A stretch of DNA of 64,000 nucleotides from Bacillus_AB infantis_B (GTDB lineage: Bacteria > Bacillota > Bacilli > Bacillales > Cytobacillaceae). The position numbers were made by a program, and so were the translations under genes. Below the pieces are notes generated by a model, which did not search any database, had not been told where the DNA came from, and was given only the letters and a program-made list of their open reading frames with translations. Position 1 is the stretch's first letter. Each line of letters opens with the position of its first letter. Below are positions 42,512 through 51,296 of the stretch, piece by piece. The DNA lies in NCBI RefSeq assembly GCF_008180445.1, contig NZ_VTER01000015.1, positions 1 to 64,000 on the forward strand, read 5' to 3'.

Positions 42512-43451
42512 AGAGCATTCCCCCCAGCCATAAGAGTAATAGAAATAATAAAGACGTCCTATTCATAATCTCAATGACCGACAATATATGGCCTTTTTCC
42601 AGGACGGCGACAGGGTCGCCCATTCTTGCCCTGTCAGAAACGACCCCTTTATAGTAATTGATGCCCCCGAGCTGCACGCCCATCAAGGCAGCAGCTGCCG
42701 CTTCTCCCCAGCCGCTGTTCGGGCTCGGGTGCTTCCTGCTGTCCCTGATGAGAATGTTCCATGCATTCTTAAAGCTGGTATGCTCGGGCTTTTTGCCGAT
42801 CAGCATCAGAAGGCCGGTCAGCCGGGCCGGGATAAAGTTCAGCAGATCATCGAGCCGGGCGGAAGCCCAGCCGAAGTCGATATATTTTTCATTTTTATAT
42901 CCTGCCATAGAGTCGCAAGTATTGGCTGCACGATATAAGAGGGCCAGAGGTGCTCCGCCGATGAGCGCCCAAAATAGAGGAGCAGTGATCCCGTCACTCG
43001 TATTTTCTGCAACCGTTTCTACTGTTCCTCTTACAATGTCCGGCTCTTCCAGCTTTTCTGTATCACGGCCGACTATATAGGAAAGCTTCAGGCGTGCTTC
43101 AGATATATTGTCTCTATGAAGCGGACTATAGACCTCAAGCGCCGCTTCCTTCAGGCTTTTTTGCGCGATGGCGGTGGAAATGAGGATGGCTTCGATTATG
43201 ATTCCTGCCAGCGGATGGATGTAATAGCCGGTGTATGTGATGGCACTTGCAGCAAGGAATACAGTACCAAGGACAGCCAGGACCATGATGGCCCCTTTCA
43301 GCTTCCGCCGGCCGCCCCGGTTCCATTTTTTATCCAAAAATAGAATAAATGACCCGATCCACCGGACTGGATGGGGCCATTTAGGCGGATCTCCAATAAG
43401 CAGATCCATCAGAAACGCAAGGGTAAGGGCAGCCAGATGATAAACCATCAT
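42486..43451 (-). CDS. cbiB: Adenosylcobinamide-phosphate synthase CbiB
   Basis: 321 aa membrane protein with LLIGDPPKWPHPVRWIGSFI and the charged block VETVAENTSDGITAPLFWA, AANTCDSMAGYKNEKYIDFG. Joins cobyric acid to aminopropanol phosphate, so cobyric acid released by CbiZ can be rebuilt. Start MMVYHL overlaps the BtuD-CbiZ stop by 4 bp. Confidence 0.96.
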   Translation of the reverse strand: MMVYHLAALTLAFLMDLLIGDPPKWPHPVRWIGSFILFLDKKWNRGGRRKLKGAIMVLAVLGTVFLAASAITYTGYYIHPLAGIIIEAILISTAIAQKSLKEAALEVYSPLHRDNISEARLKLSYIVGRDTEKLEEPDIVRGTVETVAENTSDGITAPLFWALIGGAPLALLYRAANTCDSMAGYKNEKYIDFGWASARLDDLLNFIPARLTGLLMLIGKKPEHTSFKNAWNILIRDSRKHPSPNSGWGEAAAAALMGVQLGGINYYKGVVSDRARMGDPVAVLEKGHILSVIEIMNRTSLLFLLLLWLGGMLFELAVTWI

Positions 43452-44911
43452 GATGACACCCTCTTCCGGTATTTGTGGAGCGCTTCAGCTGTACAGTCAT
43501 ATACAGCTTTGCTGATCAGCTTGCCAAGCGGTGTAATCGTTCCTGCAAACTCCAGCTTTTTCCCTGACTGGGCCGCAGCAATCAGGATACTGTCTGTGCT
43601 AGTGCCTGTTGCCAGAGTGCCTGACACCTTATCCTCAATACCATGGTCATGAAGCACCTTCACCTTTGTTTCTGTGGCTGTCATGATGCTTTGAATGAAG
43701 GCTTCCTCTGTCAGATTTCCGTTGATGAAGATCCATGTGTTGATCGTGCCTGGGGTAAACTCAAAGCTGTGCAGGCCGCTTTGGGAAGCGTCTACAGCAT
43801 TCCCTGTTCCCGCGGTGACAACTGCAAGGAGAGAAAAGCCGTCGGATTCATAGAGCCTGTAGGCAGCGTCGGCCACCTGGACGGCTGTCATCATGCCGAC
43901 CGTCTCGCCTGGCTCATAGCCGTTTTCCCGCAGATATTCTTTCATTTCTGCCCGGTGGTCACTGCAGTCATAAGTGTTCGGCACCTGGCGGTTAACAAAC
44001 AGCCTGTGCCAGCCTACCCCGGCTCCTGCCACCCCCGAGGACATCGTGCGGAGGGGGAAAGGAGAATTCACAAGCACATGGTCTTCGTACACCTGGACAT
44101 CTTTTTCGCCGATAACGGCCGGTTCAGCAGTCAGGTCACCTGGCAGGATCGCCATCTGCGGGGCAGGGACGGCAGGATGGGCATGCTTCATGATATCCGT
44201 CTGATAGACTGTGCGGATCCTGTCCTCATGGAGCACCTCGTTCGGGACATCTGCCGCCACTACCTTCCCGTTTTCCATCAAAAGCAGCCTGTCGCAATAC
44301 AGCGCCGCAAGATTCAGATCATGGAAAATGGAAACAACAGTCATCCCGCATTCTTTCGCCCATGTCCGCAGCAGGTCAAGCAGCTCTTTCTGGAATGATA
44401 GATCCAGATGGTTGGTCGGCTCATCCAGGAGCAGGATCTCAGGTTCCTGGGCCAGCGCCTGGGCAAGGAATACCCGCTGCCTCTCCCCGCCGGAAAGCTC
44501 ATGGATATAATGGTCCTTGAATTCTGCGACCCGCGTCTGTTCCATCACGCGCTGGACGGTCTTTTCATCCTCTTCAGACCAGGTCTGGAACCATCCCTTC
44601 TGATGGGCATACCTGCCTAAAGAAACTGTTTCTTTGACTGTATAAGAAAAAGACTGTGATGAATGCTGCGGCAGCACCGCAATGACCTTTGCCAGCTCTT
44701 TCACCGAGAACTCCGTCAAAGGCCTGCCTTTGACAGAAATGCTCCCGCTCTTATAGGAGAGGATGCCGCTCAGCATTTTTAAGAGAGTTGTCTTTCCGCT
44801 TCCATTTGGGCCCAGGATGCCGAACAGCTCCCCTTTTTTCACTGAAAAACTGACCTCTTTAATAATGCTTTCGTCTGCGTAGCCGCCGGTCAATCCTTGT
44901 ATGCTCAGCAT
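43448..44911 (-). CDS. BtuD ABC ATPase fused to adenosylcobinamide amidohydrolase CbiZ
   Basis: 487 aa, two proteins in one. Residues 1-250 form a BtuD/FecE-type ATPase: Walker A GPNGSGKTTLLKM (34-46), signature LSGGERQRVFLA, Walker B ILLLDEPTNHLD. Residues about 275-485 form CbiZ: SSGVAGAGVGWHRLFVNRQV, MMTAVQVADAAYRL, VVTAGTGNAVDAS, TGTSTDSILIAA. CbiZ removes aminopropanol from cobinamide, giving cobyric acid. The fusion puts corrinoid import and remodelling on one chain. One nucleotide overlap with btuC. Confidence 0.94.
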   Translation of the reverse strand: MLSIQGLTGGYADESIIKEVSFSVKKGELFGILGPNGSGKTTLLKMLSGILSYKSGSISVKGRPLTEFSVKELAKVIAVLPQHSSQSFSYTVKETVSLGRYAHQKGWFQTWSEEDEKTVQRVMEQTRVAEFKDHYIHELSGGERQRVFLAQALAQEPEILLLDEPTNHLDLSFQKELLDLLRTWAKECGMTVVSIFHDLNLAALYCDRLLLMENGKVVAADVPNEVLHEDRIRTVYQTDIMKHAHPAVPAPQMAILPGDLTAEPAVIGEKDVQVYEDHVLVNSPFPLRTMSSGVAGAGVGWHRLFVNRQVPNTYDCSDHRAEMKEYLRENGYEPGETVGMMTAVQVADAAYRLYESDGFSLLAVVTAGTGNAVDASQSGLHSFEFTPGTINTWIFINGNLTEEAFIQSIMTATETKVKVLHDHGIEDKVSGTLATGTSTDSILIAAAQSGKKLEFAGTITPLGKLISKAVYDCTAEALHKYRKRVSS

Positions 44912-45972
44912 CAGACCGTCCTCCTATTTCTTCTTTTCAGCAAAATGAGTGCAAAAACAGGCGCTCCGATGATGCTCGTAATGACGCCGATCGGCAGCTC
45001 TGTCGGCGAGATGACCGTCCGTGCGACCAGGTCGGCAAGAATCAGGAAGCCTGCGCCGGTCAGCATCGACAAAGGCAGCAGATGGATATGATCAGGCCCC
45101 CACAGCCGCCTTGTCAGATGCGGGATGACGAGGCCGACAAAGCCGATGGTGCCTGACACTGCGACGGCTGCGCCTGTTAAAATGGACCCAGCCACAAGGA
45201 CCATCATTTTTCTTCTTTGCACATTTACGCCCAGATGCTGTGCACGCTCTTCTCCAAATGACATGGCATTCAGCTCTTTCGCATTCATCATTAACAGAAG
45301 GCTTCCTATTATGAAAAACGGCAGGATGATGCGGATATAGGCCCATCCCCTCATCGAAACGCTCCCCATGATCCAGCCGATGATCTGCCTGAGCTCTTCT
45401 CCTGTCAAAGCGATCATGAGCGAAATGAGGGCGCCAAGAAAAGAACTCACAATAATCCCTGTCAAAATGATCGTTTCCACCTTCATGGCCCTGTCAATTC
45501 TTCTTGCAAAAAACAGCACGGCAAATATGGTCAGGAATGAGAAAACCATGCTGAGAATAGGCAGTGTAAAGAGGCCGGCAAACGGGATCGATATTTGAAA
45601 AAACAGCACCAGCACTGCACCGACGGACGCACCCGATGAAACCCCAAGTGTATAAGGATCTGCAAGCGGATTCCGCAAGAGGCCCTGGAAGGCTGCCCCC
45701 GCGATGGCGAGGGAAGCTCCTACAAGCCCGGCAAGAATGACCCTGGGCAGGCGGATATTCATCACAATATTGCTGTGCATCGGGTCAACCAAAGCATCAA
45801 GCTGAATCGGCAGAAGCTTAGATCCAACTATATTAATGATAGAAGGAATCGGCACAGAGACTGTACCGATTGAAATCCCCACCAGCATGCACAGGACAAG
45901 GAAAGCGGCTGCAAACACATAGGCTGACAGCTTATTCTTACTTAAATACGTCCGGATAGACAGCTTTGGCAA
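44911..45972 (-). CDS. btuC: Corrinoid ABC transporter permease BtuC
   Basis: 353 aa, about ten helices of the FecCD/BtuC family: SIGTVSVPIPSIINIVGSK, RLPRVILAGLVGASLAIAGA, FQGLLRNPLADPYTLGVSSG, FVGLVIPHLTRRLWGPDH. The membrane channel for corrinoid import. TTG start overlaps btuF by 35 bp; the exact start is uncertain. Confidence 0.94.
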   Translation of the reverse strand: MPKLSIRTYLSKNKLSAYVFAAAFLVLCMLVGISIGTVSVPIPSIINIVGSKLLPIQLDALVDPMHSNIVMNIRLPRVILAGLVGASLAIAGAAFQGLLRNPLADPYTLGVSSGASVGAVLVLFFQISIPFAGLFTLPILSMVFSFLTIFAVLFFARRIDRAMKVETIILTGIIVSSFLGALISLMIALTGEELRQIIGWIMGSVSMRGWAYIRIILPFFIIGSLLLMMNAKELNAMSFGEERAQHLGVNVQRRKMMVLVAGSILTGAAVAVSGTIGFVGLVIPHLTRRLWGPDHIHLLPLSMLTGAGFLILADLVARTVISPTELPIGVITSIIGAPVFALILLKRRNRRTV

Positions 45973-46909
45973 ATTCCTCTACTCCTTCAGCAAGCCTTGG
46001 GCCGGAGCGGCTTACTGTATCTGAATCCACACTGAACACCTGCTTGTTTTTAACGGCATTCACATCCTGCCAGCCTTCTCGGGCAAGCACTTCAGCAACG
46101 GCATCTTCATTGCGGTAGCCGGAAGTGGAAATGATCACGTCCGGATTTTCCTTGATGATGGCTTCAGGATCTACCTTTGGCCAGCCTTCTTCTTTTACAA
46201 TATTCTCTGCATTAATCATCGTTAGCATTTCATCCATGAATGTATTTTTCCCAGGCGAATAAATCTCCGGCGCTGGAGACACCTCTACAAAGACTTTCTT
46301 CTTTTCTGTTACTGCAGCAGCTTTTTCTTTGATTGCCTCTATCTTCTCTTTCATCCCGGCAATCACTTCTTCTGCTTCTTCCTTTGCACCTGAAGCGGTC
46401 CCGATCATCTCGATCGACTCATATACCTGTTCAAAGCTCTGGGCATCATTGACAACCAGCACAGCGATGCCTGAATCCTTCAGCTGCTGCAATCCTGCAG
46501 TTGAATTATGTGCGCTTGAAGCGTGTGCAAGAACCAGGTCTGGAGCAAGGGAGATGATTTTTTCAACATTGAACTCCATTCCGCCGATTTTCTCTTTATC
46601 TGCTGTCTCTTCCGGGTAGTTATCAAAATCTGATACCCCAACCACTTCTTCTCCCAGACCGAGTGCAAACGCAGTTTCCGTATTGCTTGGAATCAGGGAA
46701 ACAATCTTCTCCGGCTTTTCTTCAATGACAACTTCTTCACCGGCGGCATCTGTGATGGTAACCGGATATTCTGCTTTTTCTGTTTCTGTCTCTGTCTGTT
46801 CAGTGCTGCTGCCATTGTCCTTTTCAGGCTCTGCCGCTGAATCGCCGCAGCCTGACAGAACACCAGCAGCCAAAAGCATGCTGAATAATAATGAATAAAG
46901 CTTTTTCAT
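45938..46909 (-). CDS. btuF: Corrinoid-binding lipoprotein BtuF
   Basis: 323 aa. Signal peptide with lipobox LSGC (Cys21), a Glu/Thr-rich linker (STEQTETETEKAEYP), then the class III binding-protein fold: EKPEKIVSLIPSNTETAFAL, VVGVSDFDNYP and VRNEDAVAEVLAREGW region. Surface-anchored receptor that delivers corrinoids to BtuC. First gene after the B12 riboswitch; GGGGG lies 7 bp before the ATG. Confidence 0.93.
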   Translation of the reverse strand: MKKLYSLLFSMLLAAGVLSGCGDSAAEPEKDNGSSTEQTETETEKAEYPVTITDAAGEEVVIEEKPEKIVSLIPSNTETAFALGLGEEVVGVSDFDNYPEETADKEKIGGMEFNVEKIISLAPDLVLAHASSAHNSTAGLQQLKDSGIAVLVVNDAQSFEQVYESIEMIGTASGAKEEAEEVIAGMKEKIEAIKEKAAAVTEKKKVFVEVSPAPEIYSPGKNTFMDEMLTMINAENIVKEEGWPKVDPEAIIKENPDVIISTSGYRNEDAVAEVLAREGWQDVNAVKNKQVFSVDSDTVSRSGPRLAEGVEEFAKAVYPDVFK

Positions 46910-46993
46910 GGTAAATCCCCCTGTAGAATAAATGTCGCAAAATTCATGCTGCAAAGGTCTTATGCCCAAAAAGGGACCAGCATCCTTTGGAAC

Positions 46994-47030
46994 CAAAAAA
47001 AAGCATCCCCAATAAACATGGAGATGCTTT
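46994..47030 (-). terminator. Expression-platform terminator of the B12 riboswitch
   Basis: Minus-strand AAGCATCTCC-ATGTTTATT-GGGGATGCTT then T7, between the riboswitch and btuF. Confidence 0.87.
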
Positions 47031-47084
47031 GCACGGCGTGCGCAGATTCAAAATAAAAGATTCCAAAAGGCTGCCGTACACCTC

Positions 47085-47275
47085 CCTATCCTCGTAGGTT
47101 TATGGGTGCATAAGAATCAGGCAGGTCTCCTGGCTCATGGTCAATGCTCGCTGCCCCTTCCCATACATCCCGTACAGTGGCTTCTGCAGCTTGCTCCCAT
47201 TTACAGTGGCGGGACCGCGTTGGAATTTGCACCAACTTCCCTTTTAAGTCTTTCAAAGAAAAACACCTGTTTCTG
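47085..47275 (-). promoter_or_regulatory. Cobalamin (B12) riboswitch
   Basis: On the minus strand the B12 box AGCCAGGAGACCTGCCTG (47118-47135) is preceded by GGGAAGTTGGTGCAAATTCC and GCGGTCCCGCCACTGTAA, the classic conserved blocks. A TATAAT lies at 47304-47309 upstream. It should shut off the whole 35.2-46.9 kb operon when adenosylcobalamin is plentiful. Ends are approximate. It occupies most of the 467-bp gap 46910-47376. Confidence 0.96.
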
Positions 47276-47334
47276 CATATGTATGAAATTTTCCGCTATC
47301 GCCATTATACACTATTTCTTCTTTAAAACTAGCA

Positions 47335-47374
47335 GAAAAAGGGCCGTCCGGAAGAAGACCGGGCAGGCCCTTTT
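47335..47374 (-). terminator. Terminator of the MFS gene
   Basis: Minus-strand AAAAAGGGCC-TGCCCGG...CCGGACGGCCCTTTTT stem ending in T's, adjacent to the MFS stop. Confidence 0.85.
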
Positions 47375-47376
47375 TG

Positions 47377-48561
47377 CTAGACGGTCGGGCTGCTGCTTCT
47401 TGCCGGCCGCCTGCTCTTCAATCCTGCCATCGAGAAAGCGGCAGCGCCAAGCGCTAAGAGGATGAAGACTCCCCCTGCCGAAGCGTTCCACTCGACTGAA
47501 GCCTGTTCAATTACAATTCCCCCGATCAGAGACCCAAAGGCAATCCCAAAGTGCAGGGCTGAGTTATTCAAGCTTTGCTGTATATCCGAAGTTTCCGGCG
47601 ATGTCTCTATCAAATAGCTCTGCAAGGCCGGTGTGATTGCCCAGCTCAGCATGCTCCAGATAATCATGACCGCAATGAACAGCGGCAGGGAAAAGGCAGT
47701 ATGCGGAATCGAGAACAGTGCAGCCGCAAACAGCACGATAATGGCTAAAATTGTCGGCTTTGTCCCGAAGCGGTCGGCGAGATAACCGCCTGCACCGCCG
47801 CCGGCGACCGCTGCAATACCGAACAGCAGATACATGATGCTGACCCAGTTTCCGTCCATTCCCAGGACGGTCTTTAAGAATGGAGTCAGATATCCATACA
47901 GTGTCAGGTGCCCTGCTAAAAAGAGGAAAGAGGCCAGCTGGGCGAATAGAATTTTCCGGTTCTTCAGCGCAGCGAACATCTGCCTGATGGATATGGCAGC
48001 TTTCGGCTCAATCCGGTCCATGAAAAAGTACACACCTGCTATCGACAGGCAGGTCAGGACAGCAATCAACAGGAACGGCGCCCTCCAGCCAAATTCATTA
48101 CCAAGCATAAGCCCGGCCGGAATGCCAAGAACAAGTGAAGCACTTACGCCCATAAACACGATGCCGATCGCCCGTGCGCGGTATTTTTCCTGCACAATAT
48201 TCGATGCGATCGTGATGCACAGCACAACAAGCAAAGATCCGCTCGCCGCGGATACGACCCTTGCAAGAAAAAGAATACTATAACTTGGGCTCAGGAAAGC
48301 CAGAATATTCCCTGCCAGGAATACGAGCAGAGCCATGAGCGTCAGCTTTTTCCTTTCCACTCCCCCGGTTGCTGTCAGCAGAATCGGTGCCGCGACAGCA
48401 TATACAATCGAAAACACACTGATCAAAAGGCCCGCTTTTCCGATGCTGACATGAAGATCGGCCGCAACCAGATCAATGATTCCTCCTATAATAAGCTCGA
48501 CCATCCCGACTACAAAGGAAACGATCGTCAAAAGATACACACGTTTATCCATTTTATACAC
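47377..48561 (-). CDS. MFS transporter (DHA1, AraJ/YdhP-like)
   Basis: 394 aa with 12 predicted helices. ISVFSIVYAVAAPILLTATGG and the motif A region GGVERKK, plus GGGAGGYLADRFGTKPTILA in the second half. Family members export drugs, sugars or arabinose-like metabolites. It is divergent from a TrmB-type regulator, with an inverted repeat at 48572-48591 just upstream, suggesting control by that regulator. Confidence 0.9.
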   Translation of the reverse strand: MYKMDKRVYLLTIVSFVVGMVELIIGGIIDLVAADLHVSIGKAGLLISVFSIVYAVAAPILLTATGGVERKKLTLMALLVFLAGNILAFLSPSYSILFLARVVSAASGSLLVVLCITIASNIVQEKYRARAIGIVFMGVSASLVLGIPAGLMLGNEFGWRAPFLLIAVLTCLSIAGVYFFMDRIEPKAAISIRQMFAALKNRKILFAQLASFLFLAGHLTLYGYLTPFLKTVLGMDGNWVSIMYLLFGIAAVAGGGAGGYLADRFGTKPTILAIIVLFAAALFSIPHTAFSLPLFIAVMIIWSMLSWAITPALQSYLIETSPETSDIQQSLNNSALHFGIAFGSLIGGIVIEQASVEWNASAGGVFILLALGAAAFSMAGLKSRRPARSSSPTV

Positions 48562-48571
48562 CTCTCAATTA

Positions 48572-48591
48572 GTTACCACCACAATGGTAAC
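48572..48591. promoter_or_regulatory. Inverted repeat, putative TrmB operator
   Basis: GTTACC-ACCACAAT-GGTAAC: 6-bp perfect half-sites with an 8-bp centre, 10 bp upstream of the MFS start and about 100 bp before the regulator gene. Confidence 0.7.
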
Positions 48592-48687
48592 TTTTTATAG
48601 GGATAGGTGCAAGTGTTAATTTTCCCAGTGCGATTTAGCGGAAAAGATATGATATTATTAAGAAAAACTGACTCAGGAGTTCTGTCT

Positions 48688-49446
48688 ATGCTGCAGCAAT
48701 TCGGGTTTACCCAATATGAAAGCCAAATTTATCAGGCGCTTATTTCCGCGGACCAGCCTCTGGACGCCACAGGGATCGTCAAGCTCTCTGCCGTCCCCCG
48801 CTCAAAGGTGTATGAAGTAATTCACCGCCTGGCAGAGAAAGGCATCATCCTTGAAACGACGGTAGAAAAAAAGCGTTTGTACACCGCCCTTCCCGTGGAA
48901 TCGGTGATCAGCAGGCTGAAAGCAGATTTCGAAACCAGCGTCCAGGAGCTGCGGGAGGCAGCCGTCAAAAAACCTGTCGCGGATGACCGGGTGTGGACCT
49001 TGAAGGATAATCACTCCATCCTCTCCCTGCTGGAGGAAATGCTCGGCAGGGCGGAAAGAAAAATCATCATCTCTGCCTGGGGCGATGATTTGGAGAAGTA
49101 TGCGGAGCTGCTGGAGGAAAAGCACGAAAGCGGCGTCAGTATCCATGTCCACTCTATCGGAAATATCGAAACAAGCCTCCCGTCCGTCTCGGTCCTGATT
49201 CCGGACAAGCATCATGAAACACTCGAAAGAAGCAGGATTGCCATCATCGACGAAGAAGAAATGCTGTTCGCCGGCATGGAAGCCGGCAAATGGAATGCCA
49301 TCACGACCCGTTCAAGGCCGCTCGTGAAGTTTTTCGCTGAGTTCTTCTATCATGATGTCGCCCTTACCGAAATTACACAGAAATATAAAGATACGATCAT
49401 GGAGGATAAAGCGGTACGGGATGTTCTTTTGAAATTGCGGTATTAG
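48688..49446 (+). CDS. TrmB family transcriptional regulator
   Basis: 252 aa. Winged helix at residues 1-75 (MLQQFGFTQYESQIYQALIS, VPRSKVYEVIHRLAEKG) followed by a TrmB C-terminal sugar-binding-like domain (RAERKIIISAWGDDLEKYAE, HHETLERSRIAIIDEEEM). ATG 48688 with AGGAG 8 bp upstream is preferred over a 27-codon extension. Probably represses or activates the divergent MFS gene. Confidence 0.9.
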   Translation: MLQQFGFTQYESQIYQALISADQPLDATGIVKLSAVPRSKVYEVIHRLAEKGIILETTVEKKRLYTALPVESVISRLKADFETSVQELREAAVKKPVADDRVWTLKDNHSILSLLEEMLGRAERKIIISAWGDDLEKYAELLEEKHESGVSIHVHSIGNIETSLPSVSVLIPDKHHETLERSRIAIIDEEEMLFAGMEAGKWNAITTRSRPLVKFFAEFFYHDVALTEITQKYKDTIMEDKAVRDVLLKLRY

Positions 49447-49518
49447 GGGCGAGGCGGAGTGCGGGTATCTTTCGGTTGACGGGGGGATTTGAGGTGCAGA
49501 AGAGTGAACGGACACTGG

Positions 49519-49950
49519 CACCCTCTGTTTTGTTAAAACTCCTTTAGAGGGTCTTAGTCGGCCTCACTAGCACCCTCTGTTTTAATAAAACTCTTCTAGA
49601 GGGCTTTAGTCAGGCTCACTAGCACCCTCTGTTTTAATAAAACTCTTCTAGAGGGCTTTAGTCAGGCTCACTAGCACCCTCTGTTTCACAAAAACTCTTC
49701 TAGAGGGCCTTAGTCGGCCTCACTGGCACCCTCTGTTTCACAAAAACTCTTCTAGAGGGCCTTAGTCGGGCTCACTAGCACCCTCTGTTTCACAAAAACT
49801 CTTCTAGAGGGTCTTAGTCGGGCTCACTGGCACCCTCTGTCTCACAAAAACTCTTCTAGAGGGCTTTAGTCAGGCTCACTGGCACCCTCTGTTTCACAAA
49901 AACTCTTTTAGAGGGTCTTAGTCTCCTCACTGACACCCTCTATTCATCAA
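49519..49950. repeat. 52-bp tandem repeat array, eight units plus part of a ninth
   Basis: Units begin CACCCTCTG at 49519, 49571, 49623, 49675, 49727, 49779, 49831 and 49883; the ninth begins at 49934 after a 1-bp loss. Each unit holds CCCTCT and AGAGGG as an inverted pair 19 bp apart, then TCTTAGTCGG-CTCACT. Variation among units is mostly in the centre (TTTAATAAAA or TTTCACAAAA). 52 is not a multiple of three and no conserved reading frame is kept. Fills the 49447-50003 gap. Confidence 0.95.
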
Positions 49951-49970
49951 AATTAAAATTCCATCCAAAA

Positions 49971-50002
49971 AAAACAAAAGCCCGGCACTCTGCCGGGCTT
50001 TC
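49971..50002 (-). terminator. Terminator of the 258-aa protein gene
   Basis: Minus-strand AAAGCCCGGCA-GAG-TGCCGGGCTTT then TGTTTTTTTT. Confidence 0.9.
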
Positions 50003-50003
50003 T

Positions 50004-50780
50004 TCATCTCGCATACAGCTTCCATTCCCGTGTTTTTTTATCAAACACAAGCTTGGCTTCACATTTTTCTTTTGCGATGCTTTCGTATTCTTCGTACATG
50101 TCATCCATATTGGCGAAGTCGCCGATCACCCAGATGGGGATTTCAATCCGCGCACGATTTTGATCGGTCTGTCTGATGGAGATGACGGCGCCTTCCCTCA
50201 TCATGTCTTTCATGTAGGAAATGGCTTCTTGCGGCACCGGCGGGAATGAACCTTTCTTCCGCAGGCCGAGAAGTGATTTTTCCGGCTTGATTTCGCTCAG
50301 CTTTTCAGGGATCAGCTGGCTCAGCAGGCGGTAAAAATCAGCCATATCCCGGTAATAGGTTTTGTTATACCAGCCGTCATCATGGGCCAAGTACACAAAG
50401 CGGTTGCCAAGATAGTTATAAAATGGCGCTTTCAGGTGCTCCTTCAGATGTCCCAGATACAATAACTCTGCAATGGTCTGGCCCGGCAGCTCGTTCAGCC
50501 CGTCAAGCTCTTCAAAATCAATCCAGCAGAAGTCGCCATAGTTGTAGACATCATCAGAAAGCAGCTTATTCAGCTTTTCATACGGAACATACTCCAGGAG
50601 CGTATGCCGGTTAAATTCCCCATCATCAAATCCATGCTTCAGCAGCAGGAGATTCGCCATTACATCTGACAGTGAACGGGCAAACTCCTCAAATTCAATG
50701 CCGTAAGACATTACGTAATTTTCCTGTTCATTTAAGTGGACATATATGAGATCACGCGAGCTGTTATGATTCTTTTTCAA
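50004..50780 (-). CDS. Uncharacterised cytoplasmic protein, 258 aa
   Basis: Soluble, acidic, rich in aromatic residues. Blocks: FEEFARSLSDVMANLLLLKHG, LLEYVPYEKLNKLLSDDVYN, NRFVYLAHDDGWYNKTYYRD, and ARIEIPIWVIGDFANMDDMY. No signal peptide or membrane helix. No family recognised. TTG at 50780 (MKKNHNSSRDLIY), with GGAGG 8 bp upstream, is preferred over a 36-codon N-terminal extension that has no RBS. Monocistronic. Confidence 0.78.
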   Translation of the reverse strand: MKKNHNSSRDLIYVHLNEQENYVMSYGIEFEEFARSLSDVMANLLLLKHGFDDGEFNRHTLLEYVPYEKLNKLLSDDVYNYGDFCWIDFEELDGLNELPGQTIAELLYLGHLKEHLKAPFYNYLGNRFVYLAHDDGWYNKTYYRDMADFYRLLSQLIPEKLSEIKPEKSLLGLRKKGSFPPVPQEAISYMKDMMREGAVISIRQTDQNRARIEIPIWVIGDFANMDDMYEEYESIAKEKCEAKLVFDKKTREWKLYAR

Positions 50781-51296
50781 TAGCAGAACCTCCGAATAAA
50801 AATGAAAAAAGATGATTTCTGAGCCGATGGAGCGCGGGGCTGAACAGTTGTCGAAGTTTAATGCATCTTCTGATCTATTAAAGTGCACAGCCTAGCTTCA
50901 CGCTAAGCTGCCATGCCCGTCCGGATACAATATCCCTATTTTAGCAAAAAACATTGAAAATTTCTTAGTTTTAATAAAAATATAAATCGGCTGTAACTTT
51001 CCAATTTATGGCGGACTTCACAATGCAAGAATGACGGTGCTCATTCATTTGACATTAAAGCATCAGCAGACTGAGCAAAAATATGACCATCATAAATACT
51101 CTATTTTTCCTATTGAGTTTGAAAAAATCTCCTTTTAAGGAAACAATCTGCCTGGCAGATACGTCTATACTATTAGCCGCTTTCTGAAATTAAAAAACCA
51201 ATCCGGACTTTCGCCAGAATCCACTTGCCTCCCCCTGCAGAGGGGCGGCTTATATACACAATGGCCAAACTGAAATGAAACAGGGTGTATTTTATA
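50781..51296. other. 516-bp gap between divergent genes
   Basis: A/T-rich intergenic region upstream of both the unknown gene and rodA. A possible small peptide frame is not supported by an RBS. No repeat, RNA family or clear operator was recognised. Confidence 0.4.

Noticed and set aside
49519..49950. CRISPR array
   Set aside because: The entire 52-bp unit is repeated; there are no unique spacers, and no cas genes are nearby.
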